Source: a virus
DNA length: 36,537 nt
Strand: one strand, 5' to 3'
IMG/VR virus record: IMGVR_UViG_3300042453_002324
Location: 1-36,537 of that record
Part shown: positions 30,066-36,537 of the stretch, one piece after another
Layout: every line of letters starts with the position of its first letter
Position numbering within the stretch: position 1 is the stretch's first letter
Made by a program: the position numbers and the translations under genes
Notes under the pieces: model-generated
Seen by the model: the letters and a program-made list of their open reading frames with translations, nothing else
Told to the model about the DNA's origin: nothing
Databases searched by the model: none

Positions 30066-31373
30066 TCACCCCCAGTTGTCAAAAGCCGCCTCGCGTCCAG
30101 CAGCGGCGTCTGTGAACGTCTGCAGCCGACCGTCGAACATCGTGTCAGCGTCAAGGCATTGTCCGTGCCTGTTCTTCTTGCAGGCCCACTTCACCGACCG
30201 CAGGCCGTCCTGGTCCTCGCGGTCCTCGGCAACTCCAAGCAGCAGCAGGTCGGCAGCAAAGTCGAGCTCGCTGGATTCCTTCCCGATTGCACCGATCCTG
30301 GTCTCGGCAGACACGATCTTGGACACGTTGGAGACACCGACCACGGCGACGCCGTGCTCGAGCGACAGCCGTCGAAGGCGACGGACAACGCCGTCGATCT
30401 CTGCCCGGCGGTCCTGGGCGTCTCCAAGCTCCACGAGCTGCACGTAGTCGATCACGACCAGCTTGGCCTTTGACTGAATGACTTCCGCTTCGATCCGGTC
30501 GATTGAGAGCGGTGGCTTGACGATCTTGAGCCGGTCGGCAATGTGCATGGCCAAGCTGATGACAGAACCGCGGGCCAGTTCTGTCCTCTGCTCGGCGCTC
30601 GACATGCTGACGGGTGCCTGAGACCCGCGGGTGGACCAGTGGCAGACGGCCCGCCTGGCGAACGCCTCCAGCGTCATTTCGCCAAGACACCAAATTGCCA
30701 CAAGGCTCCGGTCGTGCTCCATTGCCCCCAGCAGCAGCTGCAGTGACAGGGCACTCTTGCCGACGGATGGAGGGGCAGCCAGCACGGTTAGGCCGCCAAC
30801 TGGAAACCCACCGCCAAGGCGGTCGAATGGGTAAAACTGCGTGGGAATGGTCGGCACGGCCTCCATCCGCAGGTACTCGTCTAAGGCATCCTGTAGCGTT
30901 GGCGTCCTGCTGTCGGTCTCGATCGCACTTGCCGCATCCGACACGGCCCGAGCCGCTTCCGATATCTCGGCCGGAGAAGCACCGGTTTCCACGAGTGCGG
31001 ACAGGTCTTGGGCTGCCCTCTCAGCCTGCAGCCTGCTGTAGTCCGCACGCAGCTCGTGGACGTACCTCTCGGCACCGAGGCTGTAGGCGCAGAAGTTAGC
31101 CGCGCCCTTTGCCAGAACGTCGATCACAAGGTCACGGCACTTTTCGTAGTGCTCGTCTCGCGTGATGTCACTGGTGGTTGGCTGCTCGCAAGCAGACACC
31201 ACGCGACGCACCAGGCGGAAGGCATCGGCCGTGCCTTCACCGGAGAACATCTGCGGTGACAGTTTAAGTGATACCGCACGCCCACGGTCTGGGTTCTGCA
31301 AGGCCAGCTCGTAAAGAGCCGTCAACATGTCGAATTCAGTCTGTGGCACGTCGTAGCCGCCAAGCACTTTCAT
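30066..31373 (-). CDS. Replicative DNA helicase, DnaB-type
   Basis: This 435-residue protein has a DnaB-style N-terminal helical domain (about residues 10-130), a linker (about 150-180) and a RecA-like motor with Walker A at 200-208 (APPSVGKSA) and Walker B at 306-309 (LVVID). The 'FDRLGGGFPVGGLTVLAAPP' lead-in and 'VKWACKKNRHGQ' are typical. It should unwind DNA at the phage replication fork. The winged-helix gene follows immediately, which supports helicase loading at the iterons inside that gene. The ATG lies directly next to the stop of the 104-residue protein upstream. Confidence 0.88.
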   Translation of the reverse strand: MKVLGGYDVPQTEFDMLTALYELALQNPDRGRAVSLKLSPQMFSGEGTADAFRLVRRVVSACEQPTTSDITRDEHYEKCRDLVIDVLAKGAANFCAYSLGAERYVHELRADYSRLQAERAAQDLSALVETGASPAEISEAARAVSDAASAIETDSRTPTLQDALDEYLRMEAVPTIPTQFYPFDRLGGGFPVGGLTVLAAPPSVGKSALSLQLLLGAMEHDRSLVAIWCLGEMTLEAFARRAVCHWSTRGSQAPVSMSSAEQRTELARGSVISLAMHIADRLKIVKPPLSIDRIEAEVIQSKAKLVVIDYVQLVELGDAQDRRAEIDGVVRRLRRLSLEHGVAVVGVSNVSKIVSAETRIGAIGKESSELDFAADLLLLGVAEDREDQDGLRSVKWACKKNRHGQCLDADTMFDGRLQTFTDAAAGREAAFDNWG

Positions 31374-31688
31374 TTAGCAGCCCTCGCTTTGCATCACGCG
31401 AACCGCCTCCGATTCGCACATTGCCTTAATCTTCAGTAGGTCGCATGCAAGATCCGGCTTTTCCCGGACAGCCCAGTCAAGCGGCACCAGAGTCGCCTTT
31501 TTTGTCATCAAGAGCTCCTCGCCATCGTGTGAAGCGCATAGCCATCCGGTGTCGCCCATGCCAGCCAACGCTGGATTGATGAAAAGACGCCCTGCGTCGT
31601 TAAACGCAAACACGCCAAATCCTTTTCGCCAACGCCTGTGCGGCTTATCAGGCGACAACTCGAAACAGCGTCCAAAATGTGAGTTCAT
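31374..31688 (-). CDS. Hypothetical protein
   Basis: This 104-residue protein contains 'GFGVFAFNDAGRLFINPALA', 'GWLCASHDGEELLMTKKATL' and a helical end (LLKIKAMCESEAVRVMQSE). No family is recognised. The ATG at 31688 overlaps the TGA of the preceding gene (TGATG). An ATG at 31703 with a GGAG site is an alternative, giving 109 residues. Gene position between HTH proteins and the helicase suggests an early function. Confidence 0.6.
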   Translation of the reverse strand: MNSHFGRCFELSPDKPHRRWRKGFGVFAFNDAGRLFINPALAGMGDTGWLCASHDGEELLMTKKATLVPLDWAVREKPDLACDLLKIKAMCESEAVRVMQSEGC

Positions 31689-32008
31689 CAAGTGTTTCTC
31701 CATTCCCGCTCCCCGCGCCCGCTCGAGCTCGTTACCGTCCGCCCCGTCTCAACGATCCTGCCAGCCTTAGCCAACTCGTTGATCCGCTTGCCGATCTGAT
31801 GCGGCAGCAGCCCGCACCGCGCCGCGATCCCGCTGGCCCCGGCCGGGCCGTCGAGCAGTGCCGCGAGGATCTGCCGCTGATGCTTCGTGGCCAGCCCGCC
31901 GGCCTGTGCTGCCGCCTGGTGCGACGTCACGGGGTCCGACGCCCTGGCTGCGCCGAACAGCGGCAGGCCCTCTTCGATCGGTGGCGTGATGTAGTGCGGT
32001 CGGCTCAC
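31688..32008 (-). CDS. Winged-helix DNA-binding protein
   Basis: This 106-residue protein has a MarR/ArsR-like winged helix at residues 40-95 ('KHQRQILAALLDGPAGASGI', 'AARCGLLPHQIGKRINELAK', 'AGRIVETGRTVTSSSG'). The N-terminal 'GAARASDPVTSHQAAAQAGG' segment is common in small phage HTH proteins. It starts with GTG overlapping the stop of the 49-residue HTH gene (GTGA). Likely a regulator of early genes. Confidence 0.75.
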   Translation of the reverse strand: MSRPHYITPPIEEGLPLFGAARASDPVTSHQAAAQAGGLATKHQRQILAALLDGPAGASGIAARCGLLPHQIGKRINELAKAGRIVETGRTVTSSSGRGEREWRNT

Positions 32009-32154
32009 TTGACGCCCCCCCCACTCCTAATTTTCAGCGTGCTGTAAACCACCGCCCGCGAGCATCCGATCCGCTCGGCGATGCAGTAGGCCGATACGCC
32101 CTCCGCGGCCAGCTTCTTGATTCTCTCGGGATCCACTTTCGGCCGTCCTGGCAT
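32005..32154 (-). CDS. Small resolvase-type HTH protein
   Basis: This 49-residue protein has one helix-turn-helix of the resolvase/Hin type: 'PERIKKLAAEGVSAYCIAER' then 'IGCSRAVVYSTLKI'. It has AGGAGG six bases before the ATG, an excellent ribosome site. The HTH fills nearly the whole protein, so it probably acts as a small transcription factor or DNA-bending partner. The 160 bases upstream, to 32315, hold no gene that I can see, but do include a CTCCCG/CGGGAG hairpin without a T-tract. Confidence 0.7.
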   Translation of the reverse strand: MPGRPKVDPERIKKLAAEGVSAYCIAERIGCSRAVVYSTLKIRSGGGVK

Positions 32155-32315
32155 GTGCCACCTCCTTGTGTATTGGCCCGGTTACGCCGGGCAGGCGGTC
32201 GAGTCACCGGGGAAGGCGAACAGACCCGGCCTCGACTGCGGTGGATTTATCCCTCTCCCGCTCGGGAGCCCAATCGGCTGGATGCAAACAGCCGGGCCAG
32301 GGCGGGCGCGTGATG

Positions 32316-32636
32316 TCACTCGTAGCGGATCACCGCGAACCAGCCGCGTGGACCGCGGGCCACGCCCTGCTCCACGATCCGGTAGCGGCCACGCTGGGCA
32401 TCGCGAAAGAAACAACACGACTCGATCGCCTGACGGGCCGAGCTCGAGGAGAAGCCCACACCCTCACGTTTTCCGTTCAAGAACCGGCAGTGGGCCATCC
32501 GCCCAGTGCGGGCGTTCGTCTCGGCCTGCTGCTGTGCCGTCACAATGGTCGTCACCGTGAACACCTGCTCGGCCTGTGCCGTCGCAGCGCCCATCAGCAG
32601 GGCCAGCGTCATCAGAACCATGAATCTTGCGGACAT
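32316..32636 (-). CDS. Small secreted Cys-containing protein
   Basis: This 106-residue protein has a signal peptide (MSARFMVLMTLALLMGAATA, cleaved near AQA), then a compact domain: 'TAQQQAETNARTGRMAHC', 'EGVGFSSSSARQAIESCCFF', 'GVARGPRGWFAVIRYE'. Three cysteines suggest a disulphide. Proteins of this layout occur repeatedly in planctomycetes and their phages; the function is unknown. It has GGAGG eight bases upstream. A secreted protein among early genes is unusual and may affect the host envelope during lysogeny or superinfection. Confidence 0.65.
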   Translation of the reverse strand: MSARFMVLMTLALLMGAATAQAEQVFTVTTIVTAQQQAETNARTGRMAHCRFLNGKREGVGFSSSSARQAIESCCFFRDAQRGRYRIVEQGVARGPRGWFAVIRYE

Positions 32637-32682
32637 AAGAAATCCCTCCTTGGAACCATCGAACTAGGGCAACGTGCCCAAC

Positions 32683-32895
32683 TCACCACTCTCCTCCGAA
32701 TCTGTAAGTCATCCGGTTGCTGTACTCGTCCTCTAGCCCGGCCTTCGTGGCCGCGGCTGCGTGTTGCGATCCGGGCTGGATCACGCACGGGTCGTACCGG
32801 GCGTTGCGCTTCGCGGCGATCTCCGCCAGGAGCTCATCAATGCCGGTAACCGACCCGCACTCCATGCGGCTGTTCTGGTTGTCCATGTGTTTCAT
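32683..32895 (-). CDS. Small hypothetical protein
   Basis: This 70-residue protein has a helical segment (GIDELLAEIAAKRNARYD), then 'AAAATKAGLEDEYSNRMTYR' and ends FGGEW. No family is recognised. It begins two bases after the stop of the SSB-like gene (TGA A ATG). A shorter start at 32886 is also possible. Gene position and coupling suggest a role near recombination. Confidence 0.55.
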   Translation of the reverse strand: MKHMDNQNSRMECGSVTGIDELLAEIAAKRNARYDPCVIQPGSQHAAAATKAGLEDEYSNRMTYRFGGEW

Positions 32896-32896
32896 T

Positions 32897-33364
32897 TCAG
32901 AATGGGATGTCGTCGGAGCCGATGGCCGGGGATGCCTGCTTGACCTTGGCGGCCGGCGTCCTGGCTGGACGCTTCGCGGCGGCCTCCTGCTCGAGCTGCT
33001 CGATGGGCAGGAACTTCCAGACGTTCACGAACAGCCGGCCGTTATTGCCTGCCCTGTGGCGGATCTCGGCCCTGACTCGGCGGCCGGTCAGGTCGTCTTT
33101 GTGCGTCTCCAACCATTCCTGCGGAGACAGTGCCAGGGCTGCCGCGAACTGCGACACGACCACATTGGCCCAGTTTTGATCCTTTTTGAGCGTGACCGTT
33201 ACCCACCAGAACTTGCGGTCGTCGTGGGCCAGCTCAATCACGAGCTGCGTGGCGTCCTCGGCCACCGTCATGATCTTGAGCTCGTGCGTGTCCTCGGGCA
33301 GCTCCACCCGCTCGCCCCTCGGCGACGCCTGCTGCGGCTCATCTACTGAAATGTTCCAGTCCAT
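32897..33364 (-). CDS. Single-stranded DNA-binding-like protein
   Basis: This 155-residue protein has a beta-rich core ('DTHELKIMTVAEDATQLVIE', 'RKFWWVTVTLKKDQNWANVV', 'RRVRAEIRHRAGNNGRLFVN') and an acidic-tipped C-terminus ending SDDIPF, like SSB tails that recruit replication proteins. It follows the Sak4-type ATPase gene, a combination seen in phage recombination modules. The start at 33364 has AAGGA upstream; a longer frame overlaps the Sak4 stop. Confidence 0.7.
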   Translation of the reverse strand: MDWNISVDEPQQASPRGERVELPEDTHELKIMTVAEDATQLVIELAHDDRKFWWVTVTLKKDQNWANVVVSQFAAALALSPQEWLETHKDDLTGRRVRAEIRHRAGNNGRLFVNVWKFLPIEQLEQEAAAKRPARTPAAKVKQASPAIGSDDIPF

Positions 33365-33419
33365 CTGATTCCTTTCCTGTTGTTGTTTCTTCTTCCCTGC
33401 CCGCATTGCCGTCCACGAG

Positions 33420-34382
33420 TCATGCCACGCCATTGACCGCCCCCCTCGGCTCAATCACGTCATGCCGACGCGACACAGCGTCGTGAAGGTCGGCTGCCTC
33501 ATCGGGCGACAGTTGGCCCTCGGAGACGAGAGCGTCGATCCGGTCGGCAATCTTTCCGAGCGTCCGCACACTGCCCGCCTGGCTGATGTGCGTGGCGATC
33601 CTGATGGCCAGCGGCTCCTCGACAGGCGAGCCGTCCCCTGTACTGCCGGTAGCGTCGGCAGTTCTTGCAGGCGTCGGCGCCGACGCCACAGGGGACGGGC
33701 TCTTGTCCGATAGCCACGCCGCGAGCTGCTTGCCGAGATCCTCGCCAGCCTCGCGGATGATCTGGTCTTTGAGCCACGCGGCCCGCGTCTTCGTGATGAT
33801 CAGCTCGTGGTCCTGCGTGACGTCGCCCACGACCGTGAACTCGTACTCCAGGCCGTCACGCTGGACCGGCTGCAGGCCGACCTTCCGTACCTGCGTCCGG
33901 CCGTTGACCTGCTCGATCACGTGCTCGACCTTCGACCTGAGCGTGCAGATGATGTGCAGCTTCGCGCCCAGGATCGCGTCGACCAGTTGGTTGTGGAGCG
34001 GCGTGGCGTCACGCCAGCCAGAGAAGGAGCCCCCCCCGGACCTTTTCGCCGCCTTGTCGACGAACTCCAGGATGCCGCCCTTGCCGGCCCACGCGTGGCT
34101 CAGGCTGTCGATGATCAGAACGTCGTAGCCGGCGGCCTCGGCCTGGCCGATCGCCTGGATGAACTTCTCTGCCTCGTAGCTCTCCAGCTCGAGCACGTCA
34201 AACGCCAAGCCGCGCTCGCCAGCGTAGAGGCTGGCCGAGCCTCGCTCGGTGTCAATCACCGCAATGCGGCTGCCCAGCCCGTGGGCAATCCTCAATCCAG
34301 TCATCGTCTTGCCGCTGCCGGCCGGGCCGACAAGCCCCAGCCGCGCCCACGCGTTAGCCCTAGTTGCCTTCTTGAAACTCAT
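33420..34382 (-). CDS. RecA-like ATPase, Sak4-type recombination protein
   Basis: This 320-residue AAA/RecA-fold ATPase has Walker A at 19-26 (GPAGSGKT), Walker B at 87-93 (DVLIIDS), and an acid-containing strand 'GSRIAVIDTERGSASLYAGE'. The rest of the core matches phage AAA_24/Sak4-type single-strand annealing proteins. The C-terminus (residues 230-320) is a low-complexity linker plus a helical tail (SVRTLGKIADRIDALVSEG). Sak4 family proteins usually work with a phage SSB, which here is the next gene. Ribosome site AAAGGA seven bases before the ATG. Confidence 0.8.
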   Translation of the reverse strand: MSFKKATRANAWARLGLVGPAGSGKTMTGLRIAHGLGSRIAVIDTERGSASLYAGERGLAFDVLELESYEAEKFIQAIGQAEAAGYDVLIIDSLSHAWAGKGGILEFVDKAAKRSGGGSFSGWRDATPLHNQLVDAILGAKLHIICTLRSKVEHVIEQVNGRTQVRKVGLQPVQRDGLEYEFTVVGDVTQDHELIITKTRAAWLKDQIIREAGEDLGKQLAAWLSDKSPSPVASAPTPARTADATGSTGDGSPVEEPLAIRIATHISQAGSVRTLGKIADRIDALVSEGQLSPDEAADLHDAVSRRHDVIEPRGAVNGVA

Positions 34383-34540
34383 CTGCGTGTCCTTTCGTAT
34401 TCGAAAACCTTGGGTTTCCGTCGCTTCTCTGATATGTCCCGCTCTGCTTCCTGCTCGGCGGGGGATGATGCGTCCTTGCTACGCCGGCTCCGCCGGCCAT
34501 CCTTCCGACCGTGGCGTCCTGCCGCGGCCGGTCCTGTGAT
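34383..34540 (-). other. Intergenic stretch with a stop-free frame lacking a start codon
   Basis: In this 158-base gap the frame that continues directly past the TGA of the upstream 83-residue gene stays open for about 52 codons and ends in a TGA that overlaps the Sak4 start (ATGA). It would encode a Lys/Arg/Glu-rich peptide ending KRRKPKVFEYERTRR. There is no ATG, GTG or TTG in it. Readthrough of the upstream stop, or decay of a former gene, would explain it. A GCCGGC-TCC-GCCGGC hairpin (34483-34497) lies inside. Confidence 0.35.
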
Positions 34541-34792
34541 TCAGAAGGGCAGCACGTTGCCGATGGGCCACGGCCGCGGGTCTACCTCGACGATGTCGGT
34601 GGCTGTCTCGATCAAGAGCTTGCCGTTGTGGTGGTCAGTCACGCGGCCGTCGTCGTAAGAGCTCTCTGACCAGCCGTGCAGCCGGAAGGAGAGGTGGTCG
34701 CCAATGGCGTAGCAGTCGATGGCCCGACGGGTGGGCGTCTGCTCGTGAAGGCCGCAAGCTGCGGCGATGTACTCGGCGTGATGGGCGTCCAT
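34541..34792 (-). CDS. Hypothetical early protein
   Basis: This 83-residue protein contains 'EYIAAACGLHEQTPTRRAID', 'GDHLSFRLHGWSESSYDDGR' and ends PWPIGNVLPF. It is beta-rich in its second half and shows no known family. AAGGA lies seven bases before the ATG. A stop-free extension follows its TGA (see 34383-34540), so a longer product by readthrough is possible. First or second gene of the leftward early operon. Confidence 0.6.
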   Translation of the reverse strand: MDAHHAEYIAAACGLHEQTPTRRAIDCYAIGDHLSFRLHGWSESSYDDGRVTDHHNGKLLIETATDIVEVDPRPWPIGNVLPF

Positions 34793-34810
34793 GCGTTGTT
34801 CCTTCGTGGG

Positions 34811-34948
34811 CTATTTGAGAGCAAAAGCAGACGCGAGCGATACGAGGTCGTACACAGCCCGCGAGAGCGTCGATTCGGTCCCGAGATCCTGACCTACCTT
34901 GACCAGGGCGAGAGCCGTCAGCCAGCGGTTCCAGTCGATGCGATTCAC
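34811..34948 (-). CDS. First gene of the leftward operon, small hypothetical
   Basis: This 45-residue protein, V(M)NRIDWNRWLTALALVKVG..., is mostly amphipathic helix and ends SAFALK. The GTG at 34948 is chosen because GGAGG lies five bases upstream. A TTG at 35002 is also in frame, but those bases form the -35 hexamer of the promoter just upstream, so translation from there is not expected. Function unknown. Confidence 0.5.
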   Translation of the reverse strand: MNRIDWNRWLTALALVKVGQDLGTESTLSRAVYDLVSLASAFALK

Positions 34949-34968
34949 GACGTCCTCCGTGACGTGGG

Positions 34969-34985
34969 CGGGAACATAATTCCCG
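34969..34985. promoter_or_regulatory. Operator-like inverted repeat
   Basis: CGGGAA and TTCCCG form a perfect 6-bp inverted repeat separated by 5 bases. It covers the -10 region of the leftward promoter, so a repressor binding here would block it. Candidate binders are the HTH protein at 35036-35287 and the LexA-like domain protein at 29266-29487. Confidence 0.55.
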
Positions 34986-35002
34986 TGTGGGATATTTGTC
35001 AA
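34974..35002 (-). promoter_or_regulatory. Leftward early promoter
   Basis: On the minus strand a perfect TTGACA (34997-35002) is followed by a 17-base spacer and TTATGT, or with an 18-base spacer TATGTT, which matches TATAAT at four of six positions. Transcription would start about 20 bases before the GGAGG-GTG start of the first gene. It drives the early leftward operon. Confidence 0.6.
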
Positions 35003-35035
35003 CAGAGAATTTTTCGGCCGTTCTTTCGCTGAACT

Positions 35036-35287
35036 TTAGGCCGACTTGCGGTCGCCAGGTCGGCGGCCGCAGAGCTTGCCCTGACGGCGGAGGCCGTCTC
35101 GCTCGTTGGCGAGCTGCTGGATCTCGTCGGCATCGACGAGCATGGACCGGCTGGAGACCTTCTGGGACCAGATCTCGCCGCGGTCGGCCATCAGGCGAAC
35201 GTGCCTCTGTGAGCACCCGTAGATGTCGGCAGCCTCGGCCGTGCCGCACAGCTTCCGATTCGGTGGGAGTTTGACGGGCATCTTCAT
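35036..35287 (-). CDS. Small HTH DNA-binding protein, excisionase candidate
   Basis: This 83-residue protein has a MerR/excisionase-like winged helix: 'LCGTAEAADIYGCSQRHVRL', 'MADRGEIWSQKVSSRSMLVD', then a basic C-terminus (GLRRQGKLCGRRPGDRKSA). Its place between the integrase attachment region and the early promoter fits an excisionase (Xis) that helps the integrase excise, or a repressor of the early promoter. A start at 35287 or 35281 is possible; the 95-residue frame from 35323 has weaker support. Confidence 0.65.
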   Translation of the reverse strand: MKMPVKLPPNRKLCGTAEAADIYGCSQRHVRLMADRGEIWSQKVSSRSMLVDADEIQQLANERDGLRRQGKLCGRRPGDRKSA

Positions 35288-35295
35288 AGCCCCGG

Positions 35296-35323
35296 AGTTT
35301 AGAAACACCAGTACACAGTGCAA
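35296..35323 (-). promoter_or_regulatory. Weak promoter candidate for the HTH gene
   Basis: TTGCAC at 35318-35323 and TAAACT at 35296-35301 on the minus strand are 16 bases apart; each matches its consensus at four of six positions. The start point would lie near 35289, only two bases before the ATG at 35287, so the message would be almost leaderless. Supporting evidence is thin. Confidence 0.3.
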
Positions 35324-35367
35324 CTTGCCTTCCGCCTTTCCCTCCCATAGGGTTGGGCAGGCGAACT

Positions 35368-35420
35368 ACACCCCGCTGGGCTCGAACCAGCAACCTTCGG
35401 TTCCGTAGACCGATGCGCTA
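35368..35420 (-). other. 3' part of a tRNA-Arg(ACG) gene, candidate attP core
   Basis: On the minus strand the sequence fits the 3' two thirds of a tRNA: the end of a D stem (GCGC), an anticodon arm TCGGT-CTACGGA-ACCGA with anticodon ACG, a 5-base variable loop, a T arm GCTGG-TTCGAGC-CCAGC, and the 3' acceptor strand GGGGTGT. The matching 5' acceptor strand and most of the D arm are absent. Such fragments at a phage int region are typical attP cores that restore the host tRNA after integration. Together with the repeats to its right it fills the 328-base stretch 35288-35615, which otherwise shows no gene. Confidence 0.75.
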
Positions 35421-35455
35421 CTGGAACCGTAGGAACCACCTACTGGAACCGTAGG
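35418..35455. repeat. Two 16-bp direct repeats in the attachment region
   Basis: CTACTGGAACCGTAGG occurs exactly at 35418-35433 and 35440-35455, a period of 22 bases. Each unit has weak dyad symmetry (CTAC...GTAG). They share a GGTTCC / GTAG motif with the anticodon arm of the adjacent tRNA fragment. Likely integrase or excisionase binding sites. Confidence 0.6.
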
Positions 35456-35615
35456 GCCAACGGTGCCGAATGCCGGACTTTCCGGTTTTGCGGGGTGTTT
35501 GACAGGTCGCCCGTCGTCAGGAGGATGGCACCACATTTCCGCCCCACGAGGGGGCGTGGCGGGCGTCAGAGGGGCTGCAGGCGGCAGCCGCTCTGGCACA
35601 CCATGAAGTGCCAAG

Positions 35616-36537
35616 ATGTACTGCAAGTCCGGGCCGGCAACGCTCTCAGCGTATGCCGCCAACTACAACCTCCTCCGCGATGTGCGGCCGGAGACCGTCC
35701 GCCAATACGGCATCACCGCCCGGCTTTTTGAGCAGTGGGCAGGCCACCCCGTGCAGCTCGTCGAGCTCGACGAGGCCAGCGTCTCGGCGTGGCTGCGGGA
35801 CTACGCCGCCTCTGGCGTCGTGCCAGAGACCGTCCGTTCCAAGAAGGTGGGCTTGCTGGCCCTCTGGCGGGCCGCAGCCGATGAGGGCCTGTGCGAGCCT
35901 CCTACACGCCGTATACGGTCGGTACGCGTGCCGTACAAGGCACCCACCTGCTGGACGTGGGAGGAGGTCTCCGCCCTCCTGACGGCCTGCCAGGGCCTCC
36001 AGCGGTGGCACAAGACGGGCCTCCGCCGGTCGGCGTGGTTCGACCTGGCTGTCCGGCTGGCCTGGGACACAGGGCTCCGCCAGGGCGACCAGTGGCGGCT
36101 GCCGGTGGCCGACATCCGGCCCGACGGGGCCGTCGGCCTGGTGCAGTCCAAGACGGGCAGGCCCGTTCTGTGCCAACTGTCCACGTCAACCGTCGAGGCC
36201 CTGCGGATCTCGCTCGAGGTGTCCCCGCGGCAGATCGTGACGCCCTGGCTGTCATCGCACGAGACCTTCGACGATCAATTCAAACGGCTCGTCGCAAAGG
36301 CAGGTATCCGGCCGGGCACCTGGAAGTGGCTCAGGCGGGCGAGCGCCACCGATGTGGAGATCCAGAGGCCGGGGGCCGCCACGGCCCACTTGGGCCACGT
36401 TCCAGGTTCCAGAATCGCGGAGCGTAGCTATATCGACCCGGCCCAGTTCTCACGCACCGCCACCACGCCACGCGAGCTCGTCGTGGCAGCGTTTCAAGGT
36501 AGGCAAGTGGGGGGGGGGGGGGGGGGCAGGAGGAGGC
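35616..36537 (+). CDS. int: Tyrosine recombinase (integrase), truncated at the window edge
   Basis: The only clear plus-strand gene begins at an ATG; an in-frame TGA lies 12 bases upstream. At least 307 residues are visible and no stop is seen. Residues 8-100 resemble a SAM-like core-binding domain. The catalytic domain shows Arg155 in DTGLRQGDQW, Lys179 in QSKTGRP, Arg240 in TWKWLRRASATD, His261 in HLGH and Tyr272 in RSYIDP. The first His of the HxxR box is replaced by Lys237. It should recombine the attP at 35368-35455 with a host tRNA-Arg gene. The last residues run into a poly-G tract, so the true C-terminus is uncertain. Confidence 0.88.
   Translation, partial: MYCKSGPATLSAYAANYNLLRDVRPETVRQYGITARLFEQWAGHPVQLVELDEASVSAWLRDYAASGVVPETVRSKKVGLLALWRAAADEGLCEPPTRRIRSVRVPYKAPTCWTWEEVSALLTACQGLQRWHKTGLRRSAWFDLAVRLAWDTGLRQGDQWRLPVADIRPDGAVGLVQSKTGRPVLCQLSTSTVEALRISLEVSPRQIVTPWLSSHETFDDQFKRLVAKAGIRPGTWKWLRRASATDVEIQRPGAATAHLGHVPGSRIAERSYIDPAQFSRTATTPRELVVAAFQGRQVGGGGGGRRR
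36509..36526. repeat. 18-base G run near the right edge
   Basis: Eighteen consecutive G interrupt the end of the integrase coding region. Such a tract is uncommon in the rest of this genome. It may be an assembly or sequencing artefact at a contig end, or a real homopolymer that could change the integrase reading frame. Confidence 0.5.

Noticed and set aside
32220-32290. CTCCCG/CGGGAG hairpin as terminator
   Set aside because: The stem is only 6 bp with a 2-base loop and no T-tract follows in either direction.
34811-35002. TTG start giving a 63-residue protein
   Set aside because: The TTG is part of the TTGACA -35 hexamer; the GTG at 34948 has a GGAGG site and lies after the predicted transcription start.
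35366-35460. A complete, functional tRNA gene
   Set aside because: The 5' acceptor strand and most of the D arm are missing, so this is only a 3' fragment typical of attP.

Overview
The window looks like a nearly complete temperate tailed-phage (siphovirus-type) genome or prophage. It is GC-rich, and all recognisable genes but one lie on the minus strand, so the genome reads from about 35.3 kb down to position 42. The exception is a tyrosine integrase on the plus strand that runs off the right edge. The host is not shown directly. The GC-rich codon use, the integrase sub-type, the small secreted Cys-containing protein (32316-32636) and the many small 'MTDR..'-type proteins suggest a planctomycete. 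That is inference from family resemblance only.

Lysogeny and early control (34.8-36.5 kb): the integrase faces away from a 328-base gene-free stretch. That stretch carries the 3' two thirds of a tRNA-Arg(ACG) gene and two 16-bp direct repeats, which makes it a likely attP. Next come a small HTH protein (excisionase candidate) and a strong leftward promoter: a perfect TTGACA, a 17-bp spacer, and a perfect inverted repeat over the -10. The promoter is followed by a GTG-started small gene with a GGAGG ribosome site.

Early and replication genes (27.2-34.8 kb): a RecA-like Sak4-type ATPase, an SSB-like protein ending DDIPF, several small HTH proteins, a DnaB-type helicase, a winged-helix protein whose own gene contains roughly 22-bp iteron-like repeats (likely replication origin), a LexA-type DNA-binding domain without peptidase, small membrane proteins, RusA resolvase and an HNH nuclease.

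Packaging and DNA modification (21.7-27.1 kb): two tandem ParB-like nuclease-fold proteins, a C5 cytosine methyltransferase, P27-type small terminase, large terminase and HK97-type portal.

Head genes (14.9-21.7 kb): prohead protease, a block of eight small or membrane-associated genes, then the major capsid protein and connector proteins. The inserted block holds a zinc ribbon, holin-like membrane proteins, a coiled-coil membrane protein, a lipoprotein, a membrane-anchored papain-family peptidase and a GlsB/YeaQ-type protein. No canonical endolysin was recognised anywhere, so this block is the best candidate lysis cassette, and a papain-type protease would be its most unusual part.

Tail genes (0-14.9 kb): tail terminator, two tube-like paralogues, tail assembly chaperones joined by an obvious -1 frameshift site (A AAA AAC), tape measure, a repeat-containing protein, a Cys-rich protein, two collagen-like fibre proteins (one with fibronectin III and Gly-rich domains) and accessory genes. 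The left end carries a metallophosphoesterase and a small MazG/DUF6378-like protein. Most neighbouring genes overlap by 1-20 bases (ATGA, GTGA, TAATG), which indicates translational coupling in long operons.
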